This document shows positions 54,908 through 64,000 of a stretch of DNA of 64,000 nucleotides, in pieces. The stretch covers positions 62,001 to 126,000 of the forward strand of contig CAZQWQ010000028.1 in NCBI GenBank assembly GCA_964596925.1, written 5' to 3'. Made by a program: the position numbers and the translations under genes. Positions within the stretch are counted from its first letter, which is position 1; every line of letters starts with the position of its first letter. This stretch comes from DASTHG01 sp964596925. Lineage in GTDB: Bacteria > Gemmatimonadota > Gemmatimonadetes > Gemmatimonadales > GWC2-71-9. The notes under the pieces are model-generated. The model ran no database searches, was not told the origin of the DNA, and saw nothing but the letters and a program-made list of their open reading frames with translations.

Positions 54908-56277
54908 ACCGCGACGATGTCCACGCACGCGCGCACCTCTGTCTTGTCGATCAGGGCCGGCCAGTAGGCCACGATCTCTTCCGGTTTGGGCCGACCGCCC
55001 GCGAAGCCGGTGACGCTCGGCGGTCCATTGAGAATCAGGGGGGCGATCTCCCGCGTGAACCGCTCCACCGGCCCCGGGTCACTCGCCCGAACGCCGACCC
55101 GCAGCTGGACCTCGGGAACGTCGGCGATCGCGAGATCCTTGCGCGCGAGCGGTCCGTGCGTCGCGTCCACGCCGACGAATTCGGTGAGGATGGTCTCGAA
55201 CTTGAGCCCCAGATCCTGCAAACGCCGCCGCAGCACTCGATCGGCGACCTGTGCCTTCTTGTACGCATCGGGCCAGGCGTACACCAGCGTGCCAACCGCC
55301 TTGTATCCGTAGAAATAGGCCGCGGAGACTTTGAGCTTCTCGGTGGCGGGGCGGCCGCGAATTCCGGAAAACCGCACACGGTCCTTCGCTGTCTGCTTCA
55401 GGTGGATACTCGTGAAGTCGGCGATACAATCGGGCGTGATGTATTCGCGCGGGTCCCCCATCTCGTACACCAGCTGTTCGGTGACCCCGGGAACCGATAT
55501 CCGGCCGCCACTCCCCGGATGCTTGGTGATGTCGAAGGTCCCGTCGGCGTGCGCTTCGACGATGGGGTACCCGACGTTCGCCAGGTCAGGGATCCGCTCC
55601 CAGTCGACCAGACAGTTGCCTCCGGAGCATTGTGCGCCGCATTCGATAGTGTGTCCGGCAACCGTACCGGCTGCCAGCAGGTCCCAGGCGTCCGGTGCCC
55701 AATCGAAGGCGTGCATCATCGGCCCGAGCGTGAGCCCGGTGTCGGTTACACGGCCGGTGATCACGATGTCGGCGCCACGGCGCAGGGCCTCGACGACCGG
55801 GCCGGCGCCCAGGTACGCATTTACCGATCGCAGCCGATCGCGCACGTCGCGCAGCGGGCGGCCCGTGTCGAGGTTTGTCAGATCGTGCCCCGCGGCGAGG
55901 AGGTCGTCCACTCGATCCAACAGATCGTCACCGGTCACCACGCCGATTCGTAACTTGCCACCAAGGCCGAGGCGTCGCGCGGTCTCTGCCACCGCCTCGG
56001 CACAGGCCTGCGGATTCACGCCTCCGGCGTTAGTGGTCACCTTGACGCAGCGCTCCACGAGCGTCGGCAGCAGTCGTTCCATCAGTGGCACGAAATCCCT
56101 GGCGTAGCCGAGCCGCGGGTCGCGCGATTTTTGCTTCTGCATGATGGACATCGTGACTTCGGCCAAATAGTCCATCATCAGGTAGTCCACCGGGCCGCCG
56201 GTCACCTGGCGCCACGGTGCCTCCAGCCAATCGCCCCAGAACCCCTGCCCCGCGGCGATGCGGATCGAGTCCGTCAC
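54904..56277 (-). CDS. AtuA-like (DUF1446) protein, acyl-CoA degradation
   Basis: 457 residues from GTG at 56277, overlapping the subtilase stop (GTGA). The DUF1446 features IRIAAGQGFWGDWLEAP, PVDYLMMDYLAEVTMSIMQKQK, GGVNPQACAEAV, VITGRVTDTGLTLGPM and CSGGNCLVDWE are clear. The protein family is found beside geranyl-CoA and methylcrotonyl-CoA carboxylase genes and takes part in branched acyl-CoA catabolism with unknown chemistry. Its C-terminal domain is encoded separately downstream. The neighbouring carboxylase beta gene supports the pathway. The placement after a secreted subtilase gene is odd. Confidence 0.88.
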   Translation of the reverse strand: MTDSIRIAAGQGFWGDWLEAPWRQVTGGPVDYLMMDYLAEVTMSIMQKQKSRDPRLGYARDFVPLMERLLPTLVERCVKVTTNAGGVNPQACAEAVAETARRLGLGGKLRIGVVTGDDLLDRVDDLLAAGHDLTNLDTGRPLRDVRDRLRSVNAYLGAGPVVEALRRGADIVITGRVTDTGLTLGPMMHAFDWAPDAWDLLAAGTVAGHTIECGAQCSGGNCLVDWERIPDLANVGYPIVEAHADGTFDITKHPGSGGRISVPGVTEQLVYEMGDPREYITPDCIADFTSIHLKQTAKDRVRFSGIRGRPATEKLKVSAAYFYGYKAVGTLVYAWPDAYKKAQVADRVLRRRLQDLGLKFETILTEFVGVDATHGPLARKDLAIADVPEVQLRVGVRASDPGPVERFTREIAPLILNGPPSVTGFAGGRPKPEEIVAYWPALIDKTEVRACVDIVAV

Positions 56278-59093
56278 GGCTGTCGCACCACCTGGTAGGC
56301 CACGGCGTGAGCGCCCGATCCGCGTATCGGCGAGAGGCGCCACTCGACGAGCGGGGACAGTCCCTCAAGAAGGCCGAACGGAAGCAGGGCGGCCGGTAAC
56401 ACGATGCGCCCGCCGGCGACGACAGCGAGCGGCTGTGGACGGCCGAGGGATTCGCTCGAGTCTCGAAAGAAGCGGATGCGCACCGACGCGTGCCACGGCG
56501 ACGCGGCGCCCTCCCGCGCGAACGCCGGATAGAGCTCAATCACCGTCGGGTGGCCCGCCAGTCGGGGCGGCACGGGAAAGGTCAGGCGACCCCGCGCATA
56601 GTTGAGCGGCGCCACATCCACCTGCTGTCCGGCGGAGTCGAAAACGGTCAAGCCAAAATCGCTGAACCATTCCCACTGCTCCCGCGGCATCTCCACCAAC
56701 ACCTCCGCTCGAACAGCCCAATCGGGCACCGCGACCACCAAACTCTCCGCCAAGGTCCCCCGCCCGGCCACATTCGCGCTGCGTTGTGCGCCGACGAGTG
56801 CGGCGTGGGCTTCGAGGTTCGCCGTCGCCACGCCGGGGTTCATCGCCTCGAGCGCGCCATTCGCCTGCAGGGTCAGGGAAACCAGCGCCAAGTCCGCCTG
56901 CACCGTGGCCGTCATTCGATCGGTGCCGGGGTTAATGACGTCGAGCTCGTACACGCCGGGCGACATGTCCTCGGCCGGCACCTCGATCACGGCGCTGGAG
57001 GATTGGCCGTACCCCACCTGCACCAGGCTGTCCGGATCGGCGCTCGCGGGACGGCCGCTCGGGTCGTACAGCTGGACGAGCGCTTCCTGCTCGATGTCTC
57101 CAAGCGACACCCTGACGCGCAGCGACCGGCCGGCCACCGGCGAGCGCAGGAAGTAGCGTTGCACCCGCCCTGCGCCAACCGCACGACCGGCATCCTCGAG
57201 CGGGCGCGCGGAAAGGTCGTAGGGAACCACCACGGTATTGACGAGCGTGAACAAGGGGCCCGACACGCTGTCGGAAGGATTCCGCGCAGTGACCGTGCCA
57301 ACGTACACCCCGGGCCCCGGCAGCAGCGCCGGCTGGTAGTCGACGGTGATGCTAGTGCGGCGAGCATTCGAGGTCACGAGGGCAGGAACGGAGAGCCAGG
57401 GCGCATCGCTCGACAGCCTGAACTGCGCGGCGCGCAATCCATCGGCGTGGGTGACGGTGAAGGTCTGGAGGGTATCACCCGACCGAACGAATCCCTCGCG
57501 ACGCAGCGCCGCGGGCGCCCCCTCCGCCGTGCGAATCACGTAGCGCGACCCTTGATGACCTGCAATGAGCCACTGGTAGGCCGCTTCCAGTCGCGGCACT
57601 CCAGGCCCGGCGTCCACGGTGGTCCACCCGGTGAGGGGCGCCGCCGTCGCGCGAATCGCCTGCATAATGTCCGCAGCCGGGGCACGGCGATTTTCCTGCG
57701 CCAGCGCGGAGCGCAGGCGGGCGACGAGCCCCGCCACGTGCGGGGACGCCATGCTGGTCCCTGACTTGATTTCATCCCCGAGAGCCCACCGAGGCACGGT
57801 GGAAAACGCCTGGCCCGGAGCCACGACGTCCGGTTTGCCCACGTCGCCGCCGCGCGAGCTCCACCATCCCATGCGATCCGGAGGCGGCGTGCCGGGTTGG
57901 GGGGCACGGGTGAACGCCCCTGGCTCGAGTGCGCCGACGGTGAGCGCGAGGTCGGCCGACCCTGGGAATCCCATCGTCGAGAGACCGGGGCCGTCGTTGC
58001 CGGCGCTGATCGTGAGCACCACATCCGGATGGGCGAGCAGGAAGGCATTGACGAGCGAATCGAGCACCGCCCGACCCTCCCGCTCGTTCCCCACGCCGAA
58101 GCTCATGTTGAGCACCAGCGGCAGACCGCGCTCGACGGCAAAGCGAGCCGCGTAGTCCATGGCGCGCAGCATGCTGCCGGTCATCGAGATCCCACCGCGC
58201 GCGTCGTTCGCAATCTTCAGACCCAGCAGCTGGGCTCCCGGTGCGACGCCTTCGAAGGTGGCGATATTGAACATCGCGTGGCCGGCGGCGATCCCGGCGA
58301 CGTGCGTCCCGTGCCCCGACGTATCGAAATACAGATCGAGCCGCGGCACTCCGTTCGATTCGGCGAAATTGGCCGCCAGGGTCAGGGGTTGGCGACCGAG
58401 GGCGATGGTCTGGCGACCCTGGCGGTAGTCGCGCAAGGGCATCTCATCCTCGAACGTGCCGTTCCGATTCGAGTCGAAGAACACCACCCAGCCGTCCGTT
58501 GCCCGCACCACCACGACCGGGAATTCATCGGTGTTCGTCCCGTTGCCGTTGACGTCCGCGGCCGGAAGGGTACCGAGCGGCAGCTCCCGGAACACGCCGG
58601 CATGCCAGGCGTTACCGATCGCGAGGCGCCCGATGCGCGCAGCGCCGAGCAGCGTTCGTCCTGCAACGGCGATCGTCCCGTCCGCCCCCGGACTGACCGG
58701 CCGCAAGTCGATGCGACCCTCCCCCGAAAAATCACGGAGGTCGAGGATCTTCGGCGCGCCGGTGCTCGTCGCGATCAGCCCAGCCACGCCCGGATCGATT
58801 CCCGAGTCGAGAATCCCGATGAGTACCCCGCGACCATCGTACGTCGGGTGGGCCGCCCGGAACTGTTCCACCCCGGTGCTCCGCAGCGGCATCAATCCCG
58901 CGAGCAGCGCCAAGGGTGGCGGCACGATCGGTTCGGTCGGACGAGCAACGACCGATGGGACGGCATCGGCGACCGCCGGAGCTGCCGGGACAGACGTGGC
59001 GCCGGTAGCCGGCGCCGGTCGATCGATGCGGGAGCTACTGCTGCACCCGATGGCGGCCAGCACGAGAACGAGGGAAATGCGCATCGGCTTCAT
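56274..59093 (-). CDS. Subtilisin-family (S8) lipoprotein peptidase
   Basis: 939 residues. Lipoprotein signal (MKPMRISLVLVLAAIGC) with Cys17 as lipid site; an ATG at codon 4 is an alternative start. Catalytic triad Asp96 (GILDSGID), His261 (GHGTHVAG) and Ser447 (SGTSMASPH), with oxyanion Asn366 (SAGNDG). A large insert near 105-250 separates Asp and His, as in tripeptidyl-peptidase II-like subtilases. Residues 530-939 are beta-rich domains, probably binding substrate. An exported protease inside an acyl-CoA operon, with 4-base overlaps on both sides, is unexpected and suggests peptide-derived branched amino acids are its link to the pathway. Confidence 0.92.
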   Translation of the reverse strand: MKPMRISLVLVLAAIGCSSSSRIDRPAPATGATSVPAAPAVADAVPSVVARPTEPIVPPPLALLAGLMPLRSTGVEQFRAAHPTYDGRGVLIGILDSGIDPGVAGLIATSTGAPKILDLRDFSGEGRIDLRPVSPGADGTIAVAGRTLLGAARIGRLAIGNAWHAGVFRELPLGTLPAADVNGNGTNTDEFPVVVVRATDGWVVFFDSNRNGTFEDEMPLRDYRQGRQTIALGRQPLTLAANFAESNGVPRLDLYFDTSGHGTHVAGIAAGHAMFNIATFEGVAPGAQLLGLKIANDARGGISMTGSMLRAMDYAARFAVERGLPLVLNMSFGVGNEREGRAVLDSLVNAFLLAHPDVVLTISAGNDGPGLSTMGFPGSADLALTVGALEPGAFTRAPQPGTPPPDRMGWWSSRGGDVGKPDVVAPGQAFSTVPRWALGDEIKSGTSMASPHVAGLVARLRSALAQENRRAPAADIMQAIRATAAPLTGWTTVDAGPGVPRLEAAYQWLIAGHQGSRYVIRTAEGAPAALRREGFVRSGDTLQTFTVTHADGLRAAQFRLSSDAPWLSVPALVTSNARRTSITVDYQPALLPGPGVYVGTVTARNPSDSVSGPLFTLVNTVVVPYDLSARPLEDAGRAVGAGRVQRYFLRSPVAGRSLRVRVSLGDIEQEALVQLYDPSGRPASADPDSLVQVGYGQSSSAVIEVPAEDMSPGVYELDVINPGTDRMTATVQADLALVSLTLQANGALEAMNPGVATANLEAHAALVGAQRSANVAGRGTLAESLVVAVPDWAVRAEVLVEMPREQWEWFSDFGLTVFDSAGQQVDVAPLNYARGRLTFPVPPRLAGHPTVIELYPAFAREGAASPWHASVRIRFFRDSSESLGRPQPLAVVAGGRIVLPAALLPFGLLEGLSPLVEWRLSPIRGSGAHAVAYQVVRQP

Positions 59094-60658
59094 GATGTCG
59101 GCGGCAGGATGAACGCACCGAGGTGGGGACCCGGGAACTCCCCGACTGTTTCGAGCAGGAAGGCCAGTGTGTGGCGCGTGTCTTCCGGCAGCACGATGGC
59201 GTCCACGAACCCCCGAGCCGCGGCATGACGGGCATCGAGCTGATGCTCGTAGTCTGCCCGCATCGCGTCCACTGCGGGTGCGTGTTCCGCCTTGCCTACC
59301 TCGTTCCCGAACACCGCCTGCACCGCAGATTCTCCTTCCATCACTCCCATCCGGCCCGTGGGCCAGGACAGGATGAAGTCGGGATCGAAGCCTTGTCCAG
59401 CCATCGCGTAATAGCCGGCGCCGGAAGCATGGTTCAGGGTCAACACGAGCTTGGGAACCGTCGCCGTAGCCATCGCCTCGACGAATCGCGCGCCCGCGCG
59501 GATGATCCCGGAGTGCTCTGCTTCGGTGCCGACCATGAACCCCGACACGTCCTGCATGAACAGCAGCGGGATCCGCTCACGATCGGCGTTTTCGATGAAA
59601 TAGGCCACCTTCTCCGCGCTCTCAGTGTAGACGATCCCCCCGATCCGCGGCGGCTGCCCCGGTTTTCCCTTGATCACGCCACGGGCATTGGCGATCAGGG
59701 CCACCGGCCGGCCCGCGATCGCGCCATGGCCGCAGATCATCTCGTGTCCGACATCGGGCTGAAACTCGTCCAGGCGACCGGCATCGAGCAGGCAGTCGAG
59801 CACCGCGCGCACGTCGTAGCTCATCCGATGGTCGGGCGGGAGCAGATCGTAGAGGTCCGCCGGTTTCCGTTTGGGCGGAGCGCCCGCCGCCGCGGCGCGC
59901 GGGGTGTGCGGCAGGCGACTGATGTACTCCCGAATCCGCTCGAGGCAGTCCGCGTCCGTCTTGGCGCGGTAGTGCGCCACCGCGCTCACCGTCGTGTGGG
60001 TCGCCGCTCCGCCGAGGGTCTCGGCGTCCACCACTTGCCCTGTCGCACCCTTCACGAGATTCGGTCCACCCAACCCCATGAACGACGTTCCCTCGACCAT
60101 GAAGATCACGTCGGAGAGCGCGGGGAGGTACGCGCCGCCCGCGATGCACGGCCCCATCACCGCGGCAACCTGCGGCACGCGGAGGTAGCGCCGCATGATC
60201 GAGTTATAGTAGAAGATTCGAGCCGCGCCGTACTGCCCTGGGAACACGCCGCCCTGGTAGGGGAGGTTCACCCCCGCCGAGTCCACGAGATAGATGATCG
60301 GGCAGCGCTGGCGCATGGCCACTTCCTGCGCCCGCAAGATCTTGCGGATCGTCTCCGGCCACCACGAGCCGGCCTTCACCGTCGCGTCGTTGGCCACCAC
60401 GACCACCGGCCGTCCGAGGATTCGGCCGAGGCCCGTGACGACACCAGCTGCCGGCGCCTGGCCGTCATACTGGTCGTAGGCGACGAGCAGTCCCAGCTCC
60501 AGCCACGGGGTCCCCTGATCGAGCAGCCCGGTGATGCGTTCGCGTGCCGTGAGCTTTCGCTGGTCGTGCTGGCGCCGGATCTTGTCCGGCCCGCCGCCTT
60601 GCTCCACGCGTTGCCGCAGCTCGCCGTACTCCGCACTCAGCTGACGAAGCCGGTTCAC
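59090..60658 (-). CDS. Acyl-CoA carboxylase beta subunit (methylcrotonyl/propionyl-CoA type)
   Basis: 522 residues. It is the carboxyltransferase subunit of a biotin-dependent acyl-CoA carboxylase. Landmarks are RRQHDQRKLTARERI near 28-42, VANDATVKAGSWWPETIRKILRAQEVA near 88-114, VDSAGVNLPYQ, GPCIAGGAYLPALSD and GTSFMGLGGPNLVKGATGQVVDAETLGG. The pattern of VVANDATVKAG and the IRKILRAQE segment is closer to methylcrotonyl- or geranyl-CoA carboxylase (LiuB/AtuC) than to propionyl-CoA carboxylase. The biotin/ATP subunit is not in the window. Coupled by 4 bases to the subtilase gene. Confidence 0.92.
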   Translation of the reverse strand: MNRLRQLSAEYGELRQRVEQGGGPDKIRRQHDQRKLTARERITGLLDQGTPWLELGLLVAYDQYDGQAPAAGVVTGLGRILGRPVVVVANDATVKAGSWWPETIRKILRAQEVAMRQRCPIIYLVDSAGVNLPYQGGVFPGQYGAARIFYYNSIMRRYLRVPQVAAVMGPCIAGGAYLPALSDVIFMVEGTSFMGLGGPNLVKGATGQVVDAETLGGAATHTTVSAVAHYRAKTDADCLERIREYISRLPHTPRAAAAGAPPKRKPADLYDLLPPDHRMSYDVRAVLDCLLDAGRLDEFQPDVGHEMICGHGAIAGRPVALIANARGVIKGKPGQPPRIGGIVYTESAEKVAYFIENADRERIPLLFMQDVSGFMVGTEAEHSGIIRAGARFVEAMATATVPKLVLTLNHASGAGYYAMAGQGFDPDFILSWPTGRMGVMEGESAVQAVFGNEVGKAEHAPAVDAMRADYEHQLDARHAAARGFVDAIVLPEDTRHTLAFLLETVGEFPGPHLGAFILPPTS

Positions 60659-60697
60659 GATTGATTGCGAAGTGGTAAGAACAGCAGACGGGATGGG

Positions 60698-61125
<428 letters not shown>

Positions 61126-61129
<4 letters not shown>

Positions 61130-62244
61130 CCGCGCCGAAACCGCAGCAGGGCGGCGAGACCGTCCACCGCTCGGCGCGCCCGTTCGTCGTACAACACGTC
61201 GACCTGCGCCCGTTGTGCGAGGGCGTCCTCCACGGCCTCATCGATCCGTGCATCGTCGTCGTGGCCGTCGGCGAGCAGCGTGCGCACCTGACCCCGCGCC
61301 AGCGCCTTGAGCGTCGGCTCGATGCCGTTCACCGCCCACCCCGTCCCGAGGCCGTCGCGCACCGCCTCCGCATGGGCCCGCTCCCACGCGCGCTCGCGTT
61401 CCTCGCGCAGCGCCAGCCCTGCCTCTCGCACTTCCGCCGGCGTCGCCGCCTTCGGGTTGAGCCGCACCACTCCCAGCAACAGGTCGTGCAGGTAGGTATG
61501 GAGGTGCGGAACGAGCGCCGCCGCGTCCACGCCGATCCCCGCCACGACCAGTCCGGACAGGGGTTTCTGCGCGTTGATCCGGAAGATCTCCTCCGCCACG
61601 CGGGCGTAGTGCCGGTGTTTTTCCTCTCGGATGCGGCCGTGGTGTCCGTGCTCCCCCGCCGACCCGGGCACCGCGCCACGCATCATCTGGCGCTCACCGT
61701 GGAACTTCTCGGTGCGCGTGGCAGGCGAAATGACGCTCGGCAGCTCGGCGATGCCGAAGGTCGAAACCTCGAAACACCGCGCTCCCGTCCGGTCGCAGGC
61801 GACGACCAGGATGGTTCCAAACTCCTGCTCGAGCGCGACCAGCTCTCGCGTGGCAGGACTATCCGCCACGACCAAGCGCGAGCGGTGCACCTGCGGCAAC
61901 GGGAGGACCTCGAACAGCCCCAGGCGGCCGCACGCGAATATCGCGACGCCACGCGTCTGCGGGAGGCGTCCCGGCTCCTCGAGATACCGCAACACCCGCT
62001 CCAAGTCGGCGGCCACACCTTCGCGCGCGGCGCGCTCCAACGGTTTCCGGGACAGCCCGGCCACCGTCTCCTTGACCCGGTTCTTCATCTTGATGAGGTA
62101 TTTGCCGCGCGTCTTGTCGCGCGGCTCGAGCTTGAGGTAACAGGAGACCACACCTCCGGAGCTCGACGGGATTGCGCTGAGACGCGCCAGCACGTCGTGC
62201 ACCGTCCCCGCGCCGGGTAGCAACGGGAGCGCCGTCGTGGTCAA
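61126..62244 (-). CDS. Bacterial eRF1-like (baeRF) family protein
   Basis: 372 residues. The sequence resembles the bacterial relatives of archaeal and eukaryotic release factors (baeRF/Vms1-like): GVVSCYLKLEPRDKTRGKYLIKMKN near the start, RGVAIFACGRLGLFEVLPLP in the middle and a His/Arg-rich segment HGHHGRIREEKHRHY near 199-213. The GGQ peptide-release motif of true release factors is not seen. Related proteins have been linked to ribosome rescue or tRNA cleavage in other species; the role here is unproven. The position, with 4-base overlaps on both sides between the two mutase subunit genes, is the striking point. Confidence 0.65.
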
Positions 62245-63806
62245 AAGAACACCGGCTCCCGGTAGGCGCCGTAGACGCGCTCCAGGGCGTGCCGGATCTC
62301 GTACAGCGTGCAGTAGGCTCGCGCGCAGTCGAGCATTGGACCGATGACATTGCGGTCGTTTTCCGCCGCCTGTCGCAACGCGTCGAGCCGCGGTTGCACC
62401 AACGCCTGGTCCCGCTCGGCGCGCACCTTGGCGAGCCGGCGCCGCTGGGAGTCTTCGGCATCGCTGTCAATCTTGAGGATCTCGACCGGATGATCCTCCT
62501 CCGAGATGAACTCGTTGACGCCCACAATGATCTGCCGCTGCTCCTCGACCCCCCGCTGGAACTCCGCCGCCGAGCGGGCGATCTGCCGCTGGAACCATCC
62601 GCTTTCGATCCCCTGCACCACGCCACCGATCGACTGGATTTCGGCGAACACCGCTTCGGCCTCGCGCTCCATTTGGTCGGTCAGCGCCTCGACGTAGTAC
62701 GACCCGCCTAGCGGATCGGCCACGTCGGGCACGCGGGTCTCGTATGCGAGAATCTGTTGGGTGCGCAGCGCGACCTGCACGGCCTGCTCGGTCGGCAGGG
62801 CAAGGGTCTCATCCAGCGAGTTGGTGTGCAGCGATTGCGTGCCGCCGAGCACCGCCGCGAGCGCCTGGTAGGCGACGCGTACGATGTTGTTCAGCGGCTG
62901 TTGCGCCGTCAGCGTGACGCCCGCCGTCTGCGAATGGAACCGCAACATCCACGAGCGCGGGCTCTTGGCCCCGTAGCGCTCTCGCATGTGCCGCGCCCAG
63001 ATGCGCCGCGCAGCGCGCAGTTTGGCGATCTCCTCGAAAAAGTCATTGTGGATGTCCCAGAAGAACGACAGCCGGGGCGCAAACGCATCGACGTCGAGCC
63101 CGCGTGCCAGCCCTCGCTCGACGTAGGTGAACCCGTTGGCGAGGGTGAACGCCAGCTCTTGCGCCGCCGTGGCCCCTGCCTCGCGAATGTGGTAGCCCGA
63201 AATGGAGATGGTATTCCAGAGCGGCGTGTGCTCGGCGCACCACTCGAACATGTCCACGATGATCTTGAGCGCCGGCTCCGCCGGGTAGACCCAGGCGTGC
63301 TGGGCCATATATTCCTTGAGGATGTCGTTTTGGACGGTGCCACGCAGCTTGGCGATCGGCACACCCTGCCGTTCCCCAGCCGCGACGTAGAAGCAGAAGA
63401 GAATCGCCGCCGGCCCGTTGATCGTCATCGAGGTCGAGACCTGGTCGAGCGGGATGCCGCGGAACAAGTCCTCCATGTCCGCCAGACTCGAGATCGCGAC
63501 ACCGCACTTCCCCACTTCGCCCTCGGCACGCGGATGGTCGGAGTCGTAGCCCATCAGCGTCGGGAAATCGAAGGCCACCGACAGGCCTGTCTGCCCGCGC
63601 TCCAGCAGAAACTTGTAGCGGCGGTTCGTGTCCTCGGCCGAGCCGAATCCCGCGAACTGCCGCATCGTCCAGAGACGCCCCCGGTACATCGTGGGGTGAA
63701 CGCCGCGCGTGTAGGGAAACGCCCCCGGCTCGGCGAGCTGACGGGCCGGGTCGGACCCGGCCAGGTCCTGCGCCGTATAGATCGGCCGTTTTTCGAGCCC
63801 GCTCAT
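62241..63806 (-). CDS. Methylmalonyl-CoA mutase, large subunit
   Basis: 521 residues, the length of a large subunit without the B12 domain. It is a radical enzyme that rearranges methylmalonyl-CoA into succinyl-CoA. The start and core are typical: GAFPYTRGVHPTMYRGRLWTMRQFAGFG near 28-55, LSVAFDFPTLMGYDSDHPRAEGEVGKCG near 75-102, STSMTINGPAA and ISGYHIREAGATAAQELAFTLANG. The C-terminus lacks cobalamin motifs, which are on the small subunit. The ATG overlaps the MeaB stop by 4 bases. It could be the more specific isobutyryl- or ethylmalonyl-CoA mutase type, but this cannot be told by eye. Confidence 0.94.
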   Translation of the reverse strand: MSGLEKRPIYTAQDLAGSDPARQLAEPGAFPYTRGVHPTMYRGRLWTMRQFAGFGSAEDTNRRYKFLLERGQTGLSVAFDFPTLMGYDSDHPRAEGEVGKCGVAISSLADMEDLFRGIPLDQVSTSMTINGPAAILFCFYVAAGERQGVPIAKLRGTVQNDILKEYMAQHAWVYPAEPALKIIVDMFEWCAEHTPLWNTISISGYHIREAGATAAQELAFTLANGFTYVERGLARGLDVDAFAPRLSFFWDIHNDFFEEIAKLRAARRIWARHMRERYGAKSPRSWMLRFHSQTAGVTLTAQQPLNNIVRVAYQALAAVLGGTQSLHTNSLDETLALPTEQAVQVALRTQQILAYETRVPDVADPLGGSYYVEALTDQMEREAEAVFAEIQSIGGVVQGIESGWFQRQIARSAAEFQRGVEEQRQIIVGVNEFISEEDHPVEILKIDSDAEDSQRRRLAKVRAERDQALVQPRLDALRQAAENDRNVIGPMLDCARAYCTLYEIRHALERVYGAYREPVFF

Positions 63807-64000
63807 CGCGTGACCCCGCTTTTCACCTGGTCCAGTATTTCCGCGGCGACCGTGTACGGACTGCGACGCCCCGCCGCCATGCCGTCCAATTCCCGCGCCA
63901 CGACGTCGGCGGCGGACGTGTCCTCCCAGATCCAGTGCCGCAAGCCCCGTTCCACCACGGCGCGAGTGCGCTCGGCGAGCCGTTCGCGGCGCCGCGTATC
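63803..64000 (-). CDS. meaB: Methylmalonyl-CoA mutase-associated GTPase, C-terminal end (cut by window edge)
   Basis: The last 65 residues of a protein that begins outside the window. The tail RRERLAERTRAVVERGLRHWI ... YTVAAEILDQ matches the C-terminal dimerisation arm of MeaB/ArgK GTPases, which protect and load methylmalonyl-CoA mutase with cobalamin. Its TGA overlaps the mutase ATG by 4 bases (ATGA), so the two are translated together. The GTPase domain is not visible. Confidence 0.75.
   Translation of the reverse strand, partial: DTRRRERLAERTRAVVERGLRHWIWEDTSAADVVARELDGMAAGRRSPYTVAAEILDQVKSGVTR

Overview
The window is high-GC DNA from a Gram-negative bacterium. It encodes outer-membrane beta-barrels, a TonB-receptor-like protein, lipoproteins and periplasmic peptidases. 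GTG and TTG starts are common and genes are packed with 4-base start/stop overlaps. The core blocks yicC-gmk-rpoZ-coaBC and rng-rplU-rpmA, the secreted amidohydrolase and M16 peptidase pairs, and the barrel types suggest Gemmatimonadota or a relative. That placement is an inference from gene style; no rRNA is present to test it.

Layout. 1-9567 (minus) holds housekeeping genes in two units: yicC-gmk-rpoZ-coaBC-udg-dnaB (dnaB cut by the window edge) and gltA-icd-pepA-TonB-receptor-like. 9675-12300 (plus) is a four-gene envelope cassette: a His/Cys-rich secreted protein, an OmpL-like porin, a four-helix membrane protein and an FMN-binding-like protein. It shares its final CTAG with a convergent GGDEF protein. 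14006-19159 is one giant lipoprotein of 16 Ig-like repeats. 19461-26253 holds a membrane protein plus VWA lipoprotein pair, then two divergent outer-membrane fusion proteins. 26286-27322 holds a tRNA-Leu gene and a 54-base tRNA-Leu 3' remnant flanking a SnoaL-like gene.

27342-28863 is an ECF sigma, anti-sigma-like and Spy-like operon. 28982-36423 is a TetR-headed acyl-CoA degradation operon with one PaaA/BoxB-like diiron oxygenase subunit. 36529-44264 holds secreted hydrolases, ending in coupled M16 and amidohydrolase pairs in which the second member of each pair has lost its metal motif. 44336-46527 is rng-rplU-rpmA. 46802-50962 holds a prolyl oligopeptidase, a DUF1003 protein and an acyl-CoA dehydrogenase. 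51071-53768 holds a small secreted protein between palindromes, a short RecQ, a stand-alone GroES-like protein and a bacilliredoxin. 53820-64000 (minus) is a coupled operon for branched-chain or isoprenoid acyl-CoA and propionyl-CoA breakdown: MeaB, methylmalonyl-CoA mutase in two subunits with an eRF1-like gene between them, acyl-CoA carboxylase beta, a subtilase lipoprotein, AtuA in two pieces and an enoyl-CoA hydratase.

How the parts work together. Two operons feed acyl-CoA thioesters to acetyl-CoA or succinyl-CoA, which enter the TCA cycle through the citrate synthase and isocitrate dehydrogenase encoded near the left end. Many secreted peptidases and hydrolases suggest a heterotroph living on peptides and complex organic matter. 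Several first genes lack a ribosome-binding site and instead have a -10-like hexamer 6 to 9 bases before the start codon, which suggests leaderless transcripts. The best candidates for undescribed biology are the 9.7-12.3 kb cassette, the two outer-membrane fusions at 21.5-26.3 kb, the PaaA-like operon, and the eRF1-like gene inside the mutase operon.
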